A model generated the notes under the pieces. It ran no database searches and was not told the origin of the DNA. It worked only from the letters and a program-made list of their open reading frames with translations. From an uncultured Bacillota bacterium (GTDB taxonomy: Bacteria > Bacillota > Clostridia > Christensenellales > UBA1242): a stretch of 43,575 nt of DNA. This document shows, in pieces, positions 7,777 through 19,400 of this stretch (the stretch's first letter is position 1; every line of letters begins with the position of its first letter). The stretch spans positions 1-43,575 of the forward strand of contig CASEOW010000044.1 of NCBI GenBank assembly GCA_949289785.1. Reading direction: 5' to 3'. The position numbers and the translations under genes were made by a program.

Positions 7777-10194
7777 ATGGCAGTATATGATTTTAAAAAG
7801 ATAGAAGAAAAATGGCAAAATAGATGGGAAAATGATAAAAGATTACAAGCAGTTGATTTTCACCCAACTAAACCTAAATATTATGTTTTGTATGAGTTTT
7901 ATAATATAAGTGGCAATTTGCATATGGGACATCTTAAAGGAACAGTGCCTGCCGATGCACTTGCTAGATATAAAAGATTTAAAGGTTACAATGTTCTTTT
8001 CCCAATAGGTGGAGATGCTTTTGGGCTTCCTGCAGAAAACGCAGCTATAAAGCATGGAATAGATCCTCATAAGTTTGTAGAAGATGGAATGAATACAGTT
8101 TTAAGTCAGTCTAAAAAAATTGGACTTTCTTTTGATTATTCAAGAACTATCTGCACAAGCAGTCCTGATTATTATAAATGGACACAATGGATTTTCTTAC
8201 AATTATTTAACCATGGAAAAGCTTATAAAAAGAATGGAACAGTAAACTTTTGTCCAAAATGTCAAACAGTTCTTTCAAATGAAGATAGTCAAGGTGGAAA
8301 ATGCGATAGATGTGGAAGTGATGTTTTACAAGTCAACAGAAATGTTTGGTTCTTAAAAATGAGAGAATATTCAGAAAAACTTTTAAAGAATATTGACCAA
8401 ATTAATATGGCCGAAAACTTGAAAGAGGCACAAAGAAACTGGATAGGAAAAAGTGAGGGAATTGAACTTGACCTTGACTTAGTAGATGAAAGTGGAAACA
8501 AACTTGATAACTTGTCAATATATACTACTTGCATTGAAACTGTTTATGGAATTACTTTTGTAGTTCTTGCTCCAGAAAATGAACTTATAAGTAAACTTAA
8601 AAATAATATTAAAAATATAGAAGAAGTTAAAAAATATCAACAAAAGACTGCTCTTAGAAGTGAATTTGATAGACTTAGTCAAGTTAAAGAAAAAACTGGT
8701 TGCAAACTAGAAGGTGTATTTGCAAAAAATCCTGTTACAAATGATATTGTTCATGTTTATATTGCTGATTTTGTTTTAAATGGATATGGAACAGGTGCTG
8801 TAATGGCTGTTCCTTGTCATGACCAAAGAGATTATGAATTTGCAAAAGAATTTAATATTCCTTTTAAGCAAGTTATTGAAGGTGATTGTAAAGAAAAAGC
8901 ACTTGAAAAGGGTGATTATTTAATAAATAATCCTAAAATGATAAATTCCGAACAATTTACCGGTCTTCCTGTCAAAGAAGCTAAAATAAAAATTGGAGAT
9001 ATGGTTGTTGAAAAAGGATATGGAAGAAAAAAAGTAAACTATAAGATGCAAGATTGGTCATTTAACAGACAAAGATATTGGGGAGAACCATTCCCTATAG
9101 TTTTCTGTGAACATTGTGGTGCAGTTGCACTTGATGAAAAAGAACTTCCTTTGATATTGCCTTCAACAAATGATTATCTTCCAAATGAAAAAGGAGATTC
9201 TCCTTTATCTAAAATTGATAGTTTTGTAAATTGCGTTTGTCCTAAATGTCATGGACCTGCAAGAAGAGAAACTGATACAATGCCTAACTGGGCGGGTTCA
9301 AGTTGGTATTGGTTAAGATATATTGACCCACATAATGATAAGGCACTTGCAGATTATGAAAAACTAAAATATTGGGGTAGTGTAGATTGTTATACTGGTG
9401 GAACTGAACATATTACAAGACATGTTCTTTATGCATTCTTTTGGCAAAACTTTTTATATGAAATTGGTGCTGTTCCTTCTCCAAATCCATTTATTAGAAA
9501 AATGGGCAGTGGACTTATATTAGACAGCGAAGGTAAAAAGATGAGTAAAAGTTCTAAAAACGGCGTATCTCCACTTGAAGTTATTGATAAGTATGGCGCA
9601 GATGTTGCAAGACTTCATGTTCATTTCCTTGCTGGATATGAAGATAATTGTATTTGGACATTTAAAGGAATTGAAGGTATTACCAATTTCCTTGATAAAG
9701 TATGGAAACTTCAAGATATTATTAAGGGTGATGGAATAAGCAAAGAACACGAAGTGGAATTAAATCTTTTAGTTAAAAAAGTATCGGAAGATTATGAAAA
9801 CCTAAAACTTAACACAGCAATATCTGCTTGTATGATATTCCTTAAAAAAGTAAGAGAAGATGGTTTTATTACAAAAGAAGAATTTAGACAATTTATGATT
9901 ATTTTAAATCCACTTGCTCCACATATTACAAGCGAACTATTTGAAATAGTATTTAACAAAGATATTCTTGATGAATCATTCCCTGAATATGATGAAACTA
10001 AAACCGAAAAAGATGAAATAGAAATTCCTGTTCAAATTAATGGAAAATTAAAAACAACTATTTTTATATCAAAAAATTATACTCAAGAAGATTGTTTAAA
10101 AATATTAAAAAACAACGAAAAGATAGATATTGATTTTGATAAAATAAGAAAAGTTATTTATATTCCAAATAAAATTATTAATATTATAGTTTAG
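7777..10194 (+). CDS. leuS: Leucyl-tRNA synthetase
   Basis: This class I synthetase charges tRNA-Leu with leucine. The 805 residues match the usual length of bacterial LeuRS. The HIGH-type motif HMGH is at 49-52 and KMSKS at 588-592. A zinc-binding CPKC...CDRC pair lies at about 159-182 and a second cysteine set near CEHCGA/CPKCHG. The CP1 editing domain is present (about 220-400) with GTGAVMAVPCHDQRDYEFA intact. The normally conserved TTRPET block of that domain, however, reads TTCIETVYG (about residues 248-256), with Arg and Pro replaced. An AGGAG at 7767-7771 supports the ATG at 7777. The gene has its own promoter and ends at a terminator shared with the convergent rdgB. The identity is not in doubt; the effect of the editing-site change is. 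Confidence 0.97.
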   Translation: MAVYDFKKIEEKWQNRWENDKRLQAVDFHPTKPKYYVLYEFYNISGNLHMGHLKGTVPADALARYKRFKGYNVLFPIGGDAFGLPAENAAIKHGIDPHKFVEDGMNTVLSQSKKIGLSFDYSRTICTSSPDYYKWTQWIFLQLFNHGKAYKKNGTVNFCPKCQTVLSNEDSQGGKCDRCGSDVLQVNRNVWFLKMREYSEKLLKNIDQINMAENLKEAQRNWIGKSEGIELDLDLVDESGNKLDNLSIYTTCIETVYGITFVVLAPENELISKLKNNIKNIEEVKKYQQKTALRSEFDRLSQVKEKTGCKLEGVFAKNPVTNDIVHVYIADFVLNGYGTGAVMAVPCHDQRDYEFAKEFNIPFKQVIEGDCKEKALEKGDYLINNPKMINSEQFTGLPVKEAKIKIGDMVVEKGYGRKKVNYKMQDWSFNRQRYWGEPFPIVFCEHCGAVALDEKELPLILPSTNDYLPNEKGDSPLSKIDSFVNCVCPKCHGPARRETDTMPNWAGSSWYWLRYIDPHNDKALADYEKLKYWGSVDCYTGGTEHITRHVLYAFFWQNFLYEIGAVPSPNPFIRKMGSGLILDSEGKKMSKSSKNGVSPLEVIDKYGADVARLHVHFLAGYEDNCIWTFKGIEGITNFLDKVWKLQDIIKGDGISKEHEVELNLLVKKVSEDYENLKLNTAISACMIFLKKVREDGFITKEEFRQFMIILNPLAPHITSELFEIVFNKDILDESFPEYDETKTEKDEIEIPVQINGKLKTTIFISKNYTQEDCLKILKNNEKIDIDFDKIRKVIYIPNKIINIIV

Positions 10195-10216
10195 TAAAAA
10201 TCAGTTGTTATTTATA

Positions 10217-10250
10217 AAAAAATAGGCTTTAAATTTTTAGCCTATTTTTT
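10217..10250. terminator. Bidirectional terminator between leuS and rdgB
   Basis: AAAAAATAGGCT and AGCCTATTTTTT form a 12-pair stem with a ten-base loop, flanked by A- and T-runs so that it works for both convergent genes. Confidence 0.85.
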
Positions 10251-10259
10251 ATATTTTAA

Positions 10260-10856
10260 TTAAATATTTTCATTTTCTATAAGGTTTATCAATGCTTTTT
10301 TTCTATGAGAAACGCTATTTTTTTCTTCTTCACTACATTCTGCAAAAGTTTTATTTAACTGGCTAGAAAGAAAAATACTATCATAGCCAAAACCATTTTC
10401 ACCTATTTCTTTATTTGTAATTTGTCCATAAGTTTTCCCTAGTCCAATAATATATTTTCCATTTGGAAAAAGTTTTACAATAGCACATTCAAAATGTGCA
10501 TTTCTATTTTGTTGATTCTTTAGTTCATTAAGTAGTTTTTGTCTGTTTGCTTTATCATTTCCATGTTCTCCAATATATCTAGCACTAAATATACCTGGTT
10601 TTCCATTAAGTGCGTCAACACATAGTCCGCTATCGTCGCTTAAACATGGTAAATCTATATTCTTTTCTTTTAAAAATTGCATTAAAGATTCTGCTTTTAT
10701 TAAAGCATTTTCGACAAAACTTTTGCCATTTTCTTCTATATCTTTATTAAATCCTATTTCTTCCATAGAAATGATTTCGTAATTTGTTAAAATTTCTTTA
10801 ATTTCTTTTATTTTGTGCTTATTGTTTGATGCAATTATTATTTTTTTATTGTTCAT
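10260..10856 (-). CDS. rdgB: XTP/dITP diphosphatase (RdgB/HAM1 family)
   Basis: The enzyme hydrolyses non-canonical purine nucleotides (XTP, ITP, dITP) to monophosphates and pyrophosphate, keeping them out of DNA and RNA. The 198 residues are the usual family length. Family motifs are clear: the N-terminal nucleotide site IIIASNNKHKIKEI (6-19), SDDSGL (73-78, with the likely catalytic Asp), GKPGIFSARY (85-94), GENGFGYDSIF (152-162) and SHRKKAL (183-189). The ATG at 10856 follows a CGGGG ribosome site. The gene is monocistronic, divergent from the ABC transporter unit and convergent with leuS. Confidence 0.96.
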   Translation of the reverse strand: MNNKKIIIASNNKHKIKEIKEILTNYEIISMEEIGFNKDIEENGKSFVENALIKAESLMQFLKEKNIDLPCLSDDSGLCVDALNGKPGIFSARYIGEHGNDKANRQKLLNELKNQQNRNAHFECAIVKLFPNGKYIIGLGKTYGQITNKEIGENGFGYDSIFLSSQLNKTFAECSEEEKNSVSHRKKALINLIENENI

Positions 10857-10885
10857 TTTTTACCCCGTATATATATTATATATTT

Positions 10886-10915
10886 AATATATATTTATAT
10901 ATAAATATTAGTCAA
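10886..10915 (-). promoter_or_regulatory. Predicted rdgB promoter
   Basis: On the minus strand TTGACT (10910-10915) is followed after 18 bases by TATATT (10886-10891). The spacer contains the perfect 18-base palindrome at 10891-10908 (ATATTTATA and its complement). Confidence 0.55.
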
Positions 10916-10920
10916 GCATA

Positions 10921-10949
10921 TTGACGCATTTTGTTTAATGTGATATAAT
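10921..10949 (+). promoter_or_regulatory. Predicted promoter of the ABC transporter / surface protein unit
   Basis: TTGACG (10921-10926), a 17-base spacer and TATAAT (10944-10949) with TGA directly before the -10. Its -35 box lies only five bases from the -35 box of rdgB on the other strand, giving the inverted repeat GTCAA-GCATA-TTGAC. Confidence 0.75.
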
Positions 10950-10974
10950 TACAAAGGATTTAAAGGAAATATTC

Positions 10975-11817
10975 ATGTTAGAAATAAGAAATTTGACGAA
11001 AAAATATAAAAATTCTGATTTTTATTCTGTAAAAAATTTAAACCTTGTTATCAATGAAGGTGAAATTTTTGGATTTTTAGGTAAAAATGGTGCTGGCAAA
11101 AGTACCACAATTAAATGTATGACAGGTCTTTTACCTTTTGATGAAGGAACTGTTAAAGTATGTGGTTGTGATATTGCTAAAGATCCTATAGGTGCAAAAT
11201 TAAATATAGGTTATGTTCCAGATAACCATGCTGTTTATGAAAATTTAACTGGTAAAGAATATGTTAATTATATGGGAAATATCTATAGAGTAGAAAAAGA
11301 TGTTTTAAAAGAGAGATTAGAAAATTTCTCAAAACTTTTTAACATGAGTCATGCTATTGATAAACAAATTAGGTCATATTCTCATGGAATGAAACAAAAA
11401 ATATGTATAATTGCAGCTTTAATTCATAATCCAAAGTTTTGGGTTCTTGATGAACCACTTATGGGACTTGACCCTCAAAGTATTGCCGAAATTAAAGGAT
11501 ATATGATTGAGCATAAAAACAAGGGCAACACTGTTTTCTTTTCTTCTCATAATATTGATATGGTTGAAAAATTATGCGATAGAGTTGGAATTATGAATCA
11601 TGGTCAATTAATGGAAATTATAGACCTTAAAGAATTTTCTAAAAACTCTACGGTAAGTCTTGAAGATTATTTTTTGAATTTAACTAGAGAAGACAAAGCG
11701 AAAGTAATTAAATATGATGAAAAACAAATAAAGAAAGATAAAAAAATAAAGAAAAAGCAAGAAAAAATTGCTAAAAAGAAAAATAAAACTGAAAAACAAA
11801 AAAACAACAAAGAGTAA
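10975..11817 (+). CDS. ABC transporter ATP-binding protein
   Basis: This 280-residue protein is the ATPase of an ABC-2-type transporter; it powers the membrane subunit encoded next. Walker A is GKNGAGKST (36-44), the signature is YSHGMKQ (135-141), Walker B is WVLDEP (156-161) with catalytic Glu160, and the H-loop His is at 192. The sequence resembles the drug/antibiotic-export branch typical of Bacillota (VPDNHAVYENLTG after the Q-loop position). The last 35 residues are an unusual, almost pure Lys/Glu/Asn tail. The start has AAAGG at a normal distance. It is the first gene of a unit with the permease and two giant surface proteins. The substrate cannot be told from the sequence. Confidence 0.93.
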   Translation: MLEIRNLTKKYKNSDFYSVKNLNLVINEGEIFGFLGKNGAGKSTTIKCMTGLLPFDEGTVKVCGCDIAKDPIGAKLNIGYVPDNHAVYENLTGKEYVNYMGNIYRVEKDVLKERLENFSKLFNMSHAIDKQIRSYSHGMKQKICIIAALIHNPKFWVLDEPLMGLDPQSIAEIKGYMIEHKNKGNTVFFSSHNIDMVEKLCDRVGIMNHGQLMEIIDLKEFSKNSTVSLEDYFLNLTREDKAKVIKYDEKQIKKDKKIKKKQEKIAKKKNKTEKQKNNKE

Positions 11818-11862
11818 CTATATTTATTATTTTTAAATATAAAATCAAAAGAGGAGATGATT

Positions 11863-13470
11863 TTGAATCAATTTTTAACATTGGTAAAACTAGAATTTTT
11901 AAATGGGACGCAAAGAAATAAAAATGCGTCAATTTTTTCTAGAATAAAAAAATGGTTATTGATTCTTCTCGGTCTTGGTTGTGTTATTGCATTAATTTTA
12001 TATGCTTTAGGAAGTATTTTAGGTGTTTGTCTAGAAGCAAATTTAAATCATGAATTTATTGTATATTATGTTTTTATTGTTCAGATAGTTCAACTTTTTT
12101 TTGGAATTAGCATAACTACCAAAACACTTTATTTTAAGACTGATAATAATATGCTAAAGTTGCCTGTCAGCGGAAAAATGTTGTTTCTAGCTAAAATTAC
12201 ATACTTATTTATATACGAACTTATTTTTACAACTATTTTGGCACTTCCTGTTTTTATCCTTTATGGTGTTCAAACAATGCAAGGATTAGGATTTTATTTA
12301 ATGCTATTGCCAAATTTAATATTTTTGCCTTGTATTCCATTTTTATTTGCTCTTTTATTTTCTGTTCCTGCTATGTATCTTGTTGGGTATCTTAAAAATA
12401 AATTTATTGTAATGTTTATATTATACATAATAACATTGGCTTTTGGATTTATTGTTTACATATATGGATTAAAATTTATAATGAGCTTTCTTGATAATGA
12501 AATAACAAATATATTTTCTAGTGATACAATTTTCAATATAAAACAATATGCTAATTATTTAATTTTTGCTTTATTATTTAAAAACAGTCTGCTTTTATAT
12601 AATTTTATACCAAGTTTTTTTGTTAATATAGGTCTAGTTTGTATTTTAATATTTGTAATTTTTATTTTTGCAGATAAAATATATCTTAAAATTATATTAA
12701 GCAATAACGAAAAAGATTTAAAACCATTTAAAAGCAAAAAAGATATAAAATATCGTTCGATTGAAAGTGCACTTTTTTTCAGGGAATTTATAAATATTTT
12801 CCGTTCGCCTAATTACTCTTTTCAATATTTAACAGTTGTAGCAACAACTCCATTAATGGTTTATTTTTCTAGTGAAATAGCTTCAAGTATTGGCGTTTCA
12901 AAAATTGGTCAAGGAGTATTGCCGGGCATAATTGTTCTCGTTTTAATTATGTTTTTAAGTATGGGAACTTCATTTGCTGCAACATCGGTAACTAGAGAAG
13001 GTGGTAATTTCTTTCATACTAAACTTATTCCAGTAAAATATTCAAAACAAATTCTTATAAAGTTTTTAATATATTTATTTGTTTCTATTCCTGCTATATT
13101 CATATCAACTTTCATTTTAGCATTTGCCGGTTTTATAAACTATATTTCCGCAGTATTAATTGCTGTTAGTGTTAGTTTTATAATTATTGGAAATATTGCA
13201 TCTTCAATTTTGCTTGATATTAAAAGACCTCAATTCTACTATCTTGATGATGGTGAAGTAACAAATACAAATAAAAATATAAATTCTAGCATTAGTATTG
13301 GTTTTTTAATAGCCGTGCTAATGGGAATAGGTTCTATTATAATGTCTTTCTTTGTTAGTTTGCCTTCTATGTATTTAGTTTTATTTGGTTTTGGAATTCC
13401 TTATATGATAATTGAAAGTTTCGTTTTATTCTTTAAATTAGAGAAAAGATATAGGAGCATTGAATTGTAA
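11863..13470 (+). CDS. ABC-2-type transporter permease
   Basis: The protein is an integral membrane subunit of about 535 residues with roughly ten to twelve hydrophobic segments, in two halves separated by a charged region around residues 280-310 (NNEKDLKPFKSKKDIKYRS). It pairs with the preceding ATPase. The start needs care: an ATG at 11857 directly abuts the GAGGAG ribosome site (11851-11856), which leaves no spacer, while the TTG at 11863 lies at the ideal six bases and gives the N-terminus MNQFLTLVKLEF; I therefore choose the TTG. The stop codon TAA overlaps the next ATG by one base (TAATG), which implies translational coupling to the BIG2 protein. Substrate unknown. Confidence 0.88.
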   Translation: MNQFLTLVKLEFLNGTQRNKNASIFSRIKKWLLILLGLGCVIALILYALGSILGVCLEANLNHEFIVYYVFIVQIVQLFFGISITTKTLYFKTDNNMLKLPVSGKMLFLAKITYLFIYELIFTTILALPVFILYGVQTMQGLGFYLMLLPNLIFLPCIPFLFALLFSVPAMYLVGYLKNKFIVMFILYIITLAFGFIVYIYGLKFIMSFLDNEITNIFSSDTIFNIKQYANYLIFALLFKNSLLLYNFIPSFFVNIGLVCILIFVIFIFADKIYLKIILSNNEKDLKPFKSKKDIKYRSIESALFFREFINIFRSPNYSFQYLTVVATTPLMVYFSSEIASSIGVSKIGQGVLPGIIVLVLIMFLSMGTSFAATSVTREGGNFFHTKLIPVKYSKQILIKFLIYLFVSIPAIFISTFILAFAGFINYISAVLIAVSVSFIIIGNIASSILLDIKRPQFYYLDDGEVTNTNKNINSSISIGFLIAVLMGIGSIIMSFFVSLPSMYLVLFGFGIPYMIIESFVLFFKLEKRYRSIEL

Positions 13471-16400
13471 TGAAAAAACTACTTATATTTTTAATGGTAG
13501 CTTTGCCTATCGCAATTATATTAGTTGTTAATTTCACCATTTCTGTTGTAATTGGTGATGCTTTTATTGCTGTTGAAAGAATAGTTTTGAGTGAAACTTC
13601 TATTACAGCTAATGTTGATGATGTAATGCATATTGATTATACGATCTATCCTCAAAATGCTACAAATAAAGAAGTTATTTGGTCCAGTGATAATGAAGAT
13701 GTTGCAACTGTAGATGTTAACGGAAATGTTACATTTGTAGGTTTTGGTGAAGGTCATATAATTGCTACTTCTCAAGATGGTAATAAACGAGCAAGTATGT
13801 CTTATTATGTAACAGATAGCAAAGTTCATCAAGTTGTTATTACAAGTCCTAAAACGCAGATTGCGATAGGAGAAAGCGTTCAATTAGTTGCAAATGTTCT
13901 TCCTAATGAGGCGATAAACAAAGCAGTAACATTTGCTTCAAATGATGAAACAATTGCTAAAGTTAGTTTAAATGGTTTGGTTTATGGTTTAAGTGAAGGT
14001 ATAGCTACTATAACTGTAACTACAGAAGATGGAGGATTTACTGACTCAATAAATATTTCAGTTATCAAGCCAGTTACATCTATTGTTCTTGATGAAGAAG
14101 ATGTTATAACTTCAAAATCATTTTATCAAATTAATCATACTATTTATCCAAGTGATGCAACTATTCAAAATGTTAAATATAGTATTGATGATTCTCTAGT
14201 AGCAAGTGTAAATGAATTTGGAATGGTAACATTTTTAAAGGCTGGAACAGTTAATGTCACAGTTATTACAGATGATGGTAATTTTAAAGATACAATTTCT
14301 ATTACTTTTACAGATGGTTATGCAATAGATTTAATTTTAGATGAAATTTCATTAAATTTAAAAGTTGATGATGTTTACTTAATAAATTATCAGACTATTC
14401 CTCAAGAAATTTATAATACAGATGTAGAATTTTATTCTCAAAATGAGGACATAGCAAGAGTTGATACATCAGGTTTTATATATGCTATGGGTGGAGGAAA
14501 TACAATAATTGAAGTTAGTATACATAAAAATAAAGATGAAGTCATAACCAAACAAATTTATGTTTATGTAGAAAAAGATGCAGAAGATATAAAAATTGAT
14601 AATATTATATTTACTGCAGAAAAAGAAATTCGTTTAAATCCTTCATCTTTGCCCAATGATAGCACAAATTCAAAATTTTTCTTTCATAGTTACAATGAAA
14701 ATATAGCTGAAGTATTAGAAGATGGAACTGTTATATTTAAAGTAGATTATACAACAAGTGTTCAAATAGAAATATATGCAAATAAAGATTTAAGTTCAGT
14801 AAAAAAAGTTATAACAGTAATTTATACTGCTGGTAGAGCAAATGATTATGAATTAAAAGATAATGATATTGAGGTAAATTATGGAGATATAATAAATTTT
14901 AATATTGAATTTTATCCTCAAAATACAGTAATTAAAGATTATGAAGTTTTTATTGTTTCCACAGATAATAATGGATCAAATGTTATTGAAATTTTGGATG
15001 ATGGAAGGGTTAAAGCTGTTGGCGGTGGAAGTTGCGTTGTTGAGATTAAATATCAAACATATGAAGGTGAAATTTTATCAAAGTATTGTGATATAAAAGT
15101 AATCAGACCTAGTGAAGATATAAGAGTTGATATTAATTTAGAAATGTATCAAGGTCAGTATGTTACTGCTGAAGAACGAGTTATGCTTAATGCAACCGTT
15201 TTACCTTTTGATAGCACTGACAAATCTTTAGTTTGGACATGTGAAGATTCTAATATTGGTGTAATTTTAGATAATTCAATTTTTATTTTTAACTCAACAG
15301 GTGTTGCAAGACTTATGGTGACAAACGGAAATATTAGTAAAATTGTTGAAATTAGATATACTGCATCAAAACCAATAAGTGCTCAAGTATTGGCTAATAT
15401 TGATGGTGTCGAGCAAGAAATTCCACAACAAATTAAAGTTGGGCAGTCTTTTGAGATAATTTTAAAATCAGTTTTACCAAATAATAGCACTGATAAAAAT
15501 TTTGTGATTAAGATTACAAATCAAAATACTCAAAATCCTGGTGGCAAAGTGCTTTCAGTCAATGGAAATACGATTAGTGGTGTTGCAGGAGGAAAAGCAA
15601 CTTTATTGATTTACATTTCTACAACTATTACTATTTCTAAAGATATTGAAGTTATTCAAGATGTTCAATCTATCACAACTGATTTAGCAAATACAACTAC
15701 TACAGAGAATGAAATTACTCTTTCAGCGACAGTATTACCAGTTGATGCAACTGACAAAACAATTAGATATGAAATTTTGAGTGGAAGTGCATACATAGAA
15801 GGGGATAAATTAATATTTAATTCAAATGGTAAAGTTACTATTCGTGCAATTTCAAATTCAAATTCAGAGATTTATACTGATTTTGTAATTGAAAAAATTG
15901 AAAAAGACGCAATAGTTATTACGAAAGATGACGATATTATAAAAACTTATAAAGGCGAAGTTTTTTATGTCGATTTTTCAAAATTTATAGATAGTGAATA
16001 TACTTCTACTAAAATTGAAATAATTTCATCTACTGCTAATGATATTTTATTAATTGAAGATAAAAATATAAGAGTAAATGCTATTGGTAATTCTTCAATA
16101 AAAATATCAATTTTTAACAATAAGAATGAAATTTATTCTAAAATAATTGAATTTAATGTGGTTTCTCGTGTTGAAAGTATAATATTAAAAAATGACTTAG
16201 ATTTTTATAATGGTGAATATGTAACAGCAAATTCAGAAATTACTTTAGATTTTGAAATATTACCTAATGATGCTGAAGATAAAACATTAAATTATAGTAT
16301 TGTTGAATCATCAAATATTGCATATTTGATGGGAAATAAACTTTACTTCTTGAAAGAAGGTTTTGTTACTTTAGAAGTGTGTAGTCAAGATGGGGGAGTT

Positions 16401-19400
16401 AAAGAAAAATTTGTAATAAGATATACTGATGGAAAAATATTAAAGGCACAACTTAATTATGAAGAAGAATTAGTGTTAAATGAAGGTGAAATCATAATTA
16501 TTGAAGTTGTAAAAACTATTCCTAAAGATGCAAATATTTCAAAATTATTTATGGAAATCACTGGAGAAAGCAATATTGTTAAAATTTCAGGAAATCAAAT
16601 TATTGCTCTTAAAGGTGGACAAACAACTTTATCTATAGAAATTTCAGATGATATAACAAAAATAATTAATATAAGTGTTATTAAAAAAGTAACTGATATT
16701 GTTATCAAAGAAAATATATTAACTTCAAAGACTGAATTTATTATTAACCCTAAAGTATTACCAACAAATGCTACATATCCAAATTTAACTTACACATTGC
16801 AAAAAACAGAGATAGCAACAATAGATGGCAATGTTATTAAATTTAAAAGTGCAGGAAGCGTTGTTGTTTTAATTGAAACACAAGACGGAAGTAATATTTG
16901 TAAGGAAATTACTATAACAAGCACAATGGGTTCACTTTCTGATATAGTTTTAAATTCAAATAATGTTACTATTAATAAAAATGATACATATTCAATTACT
17001 ATAAATAATGTTTACCCAAGCGACATTTCTTCTTATGAAATTGAATATGAAATCATTTCTCAAAATGCTGTAGATGGTTCTGATAATAATGTTATAAAAT
17101 TAGAAAATAACTTGGTTAAAGCTTTATATGGCGGAACTTGTGTTGTTAGAGTTTGGGGAATTGTTGATGGAGTAAGAAGTTGTTATAGTGACTGTGAAAT
17201 TAATGTAATTACTCATGTTGAAAATATATCTATAGAATTTGACCATGAATTGCAATTGTATCAAAATAGTTTTGTAACAGGTCAACAAGTATTAAATTTT
17301 AAAATTAATTTAAATCCAACAGATGCTACTATAAAAGATTATACTTACACAATATCAAATTTAGATGTAGCATATATAGAAAATAATCAAATTATATTTA
17401 AAAAAACTGGAATTGTCGTTATCACATTTATTAGTTCTGATAAAACTAATGGTGAAAAAAGCGTTTCTTATAATTTTAATTACACAAGTTCTAATTTAAT
17501 TGAAGCCGTTGTTGATAAAAGCGCTTTTGAAAATAATGTTTTAGTTTTAGAAAAGGGCGAAGTTTTTAAATTTAATTTTAGTTACCTTCTTCCTCAAGAC
17601 AACAATAATCTTACTATTTCGACAGAAAATGTTAAAGAAGATAGATTAGATGAAAGTCAAAGTGTGATAGAATTAAATAGTGGAGTTTTTTATGCTAATG
17701 CTGGAGGAACTTACACCTTTACACTAAAAGTTAATAATCTAACTCTTGGTCAGTATACTTTCATTGTTCGTTCTTATGCTGAAGAGATAGTGATTGATGG
17801 TGATTTCATTGAAGAAGATGGTATAAAAACTGCTTATATCTCTAGTTCAAGTTATTCAATACAAGCAAAATCTTATCCTAGTGACACTTTCCAAACAGAA
17901 CTTTTATATAAATCAAGTGATACAAATATAGCTGAAGTAAATTCATTAGGAATAGTAACATTTAAAAAATATGGTCTTGTTACTATTACTATAACAGTAA
18001 AAGATAAAAGTAGCGTTTCTCAACAACTAAATATTGAATATACAAACGAACTTCGTGGTCTATCTTTTGGAGAAATATCAAATACAATGTACAATGTAGG
18101 AGATAATGTAGATTTTGTTATTATTCCAAGTCCATCAACTGCAACTGACTTTGAATATGATATTATTCTTAGTGATTACGAAATAGCTACACATATAATT
18201 AAGTCAGATGGAACTCATAGAATTATAGGTAATAAAGAAGGGAACGTTGTTATCACGGCAAAAGTAAAAAATAGTGATATTGAAACTTCTATTACTTTAA
18301 CATTTGTTACTAAAATATCAAGTATTGAACTTGAATTAGATAGTATAAATGATGTTATGGGGCTTGGTGGATATAGACAATTTGGTGATAGATTTTTACA
18401 ATTTAATGAACAAACTAATACATTCGATATAGTAAATACTTATCAAATGAATTTTAACATTAAACCATCAAATGCCTCTGCAAATATGTTAGTTTGGTCA
18501 TCATCTAATGAAAGAATTGCTTCAGTCGATGAAAATGGAGTTGTGACTTTCCATGGATATTATGGAAAGGTTACTATAACTGTAAAAGCTAAATCCACAA
18601 TGGAAGGACAACTAGTTGCTTCTGATAGTTACACTTTTAATATTGTAAAAGGAATAAATATTTTTGGTCCTAATGATAGCACTAGCACTACTCAATATAA
18701 TAATCAATTTGATTTTGCAGTTGAATATTTAAGATCTTTGCATATTGATCAAAATCAATATGCAATAGTACTCCATGACGATATTTTGTTTAATCCAAAT
18801 ATTTCTAATTATGTTTTCTATGATATTTGTGGGAATGGTTATTCTATTTGTTTCTATGATGTTAATTCTAATGAAAGATTAGTTATTTCAAAAAGCAATG
18901 TTAATTTTGATAATGTAACTCTTAAGGGGACTTATTTTGATTCAAATGCGAAACTTTCGGATTTAAGAAATACCGGAAAGATAGTAGTAGTAAGAAGAGG
19001 AACTAATGTTAACTTTTATAATTGCATATTTGAAAATGCTGAAAATTTAGTAGATGTAATTTCAGCTCAAGTAACTTTTAAAGGTTGTGTTTTTAGAAAT
19101 AGTTATTCAGCAGGCTTAATGATTTCAAGAGAATTAAATTATAGTAAGGTCTCAGATGTTTATGTGAAAGATTCTATATTTGCTAATTCACTTTTATGTG
19201 GTATATTATTTAATATTGATGGTTCAACACAACTTGAAGGTTATGAAAATAATCTCACTTTAGACGGAGAGATAAGATTCTATAATTGGATAACATTAGA
19301 TGAACTAGAACAAGGGTTAATGAGTGATTTGGAAGAAATATTATCTCAATTTGGTCTTGGTGGTATAGCAAAAGATATAGCTAAACAATTTAAAGATATA

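Noticed and set aside
10867..10910. AT-only stretch as an origin or recombination site
   Set aside because: There are no DnaA boxes, iterons or neighbouring replication genes; it is fully explained as the spacer and -10 region of the rdgB promoter.
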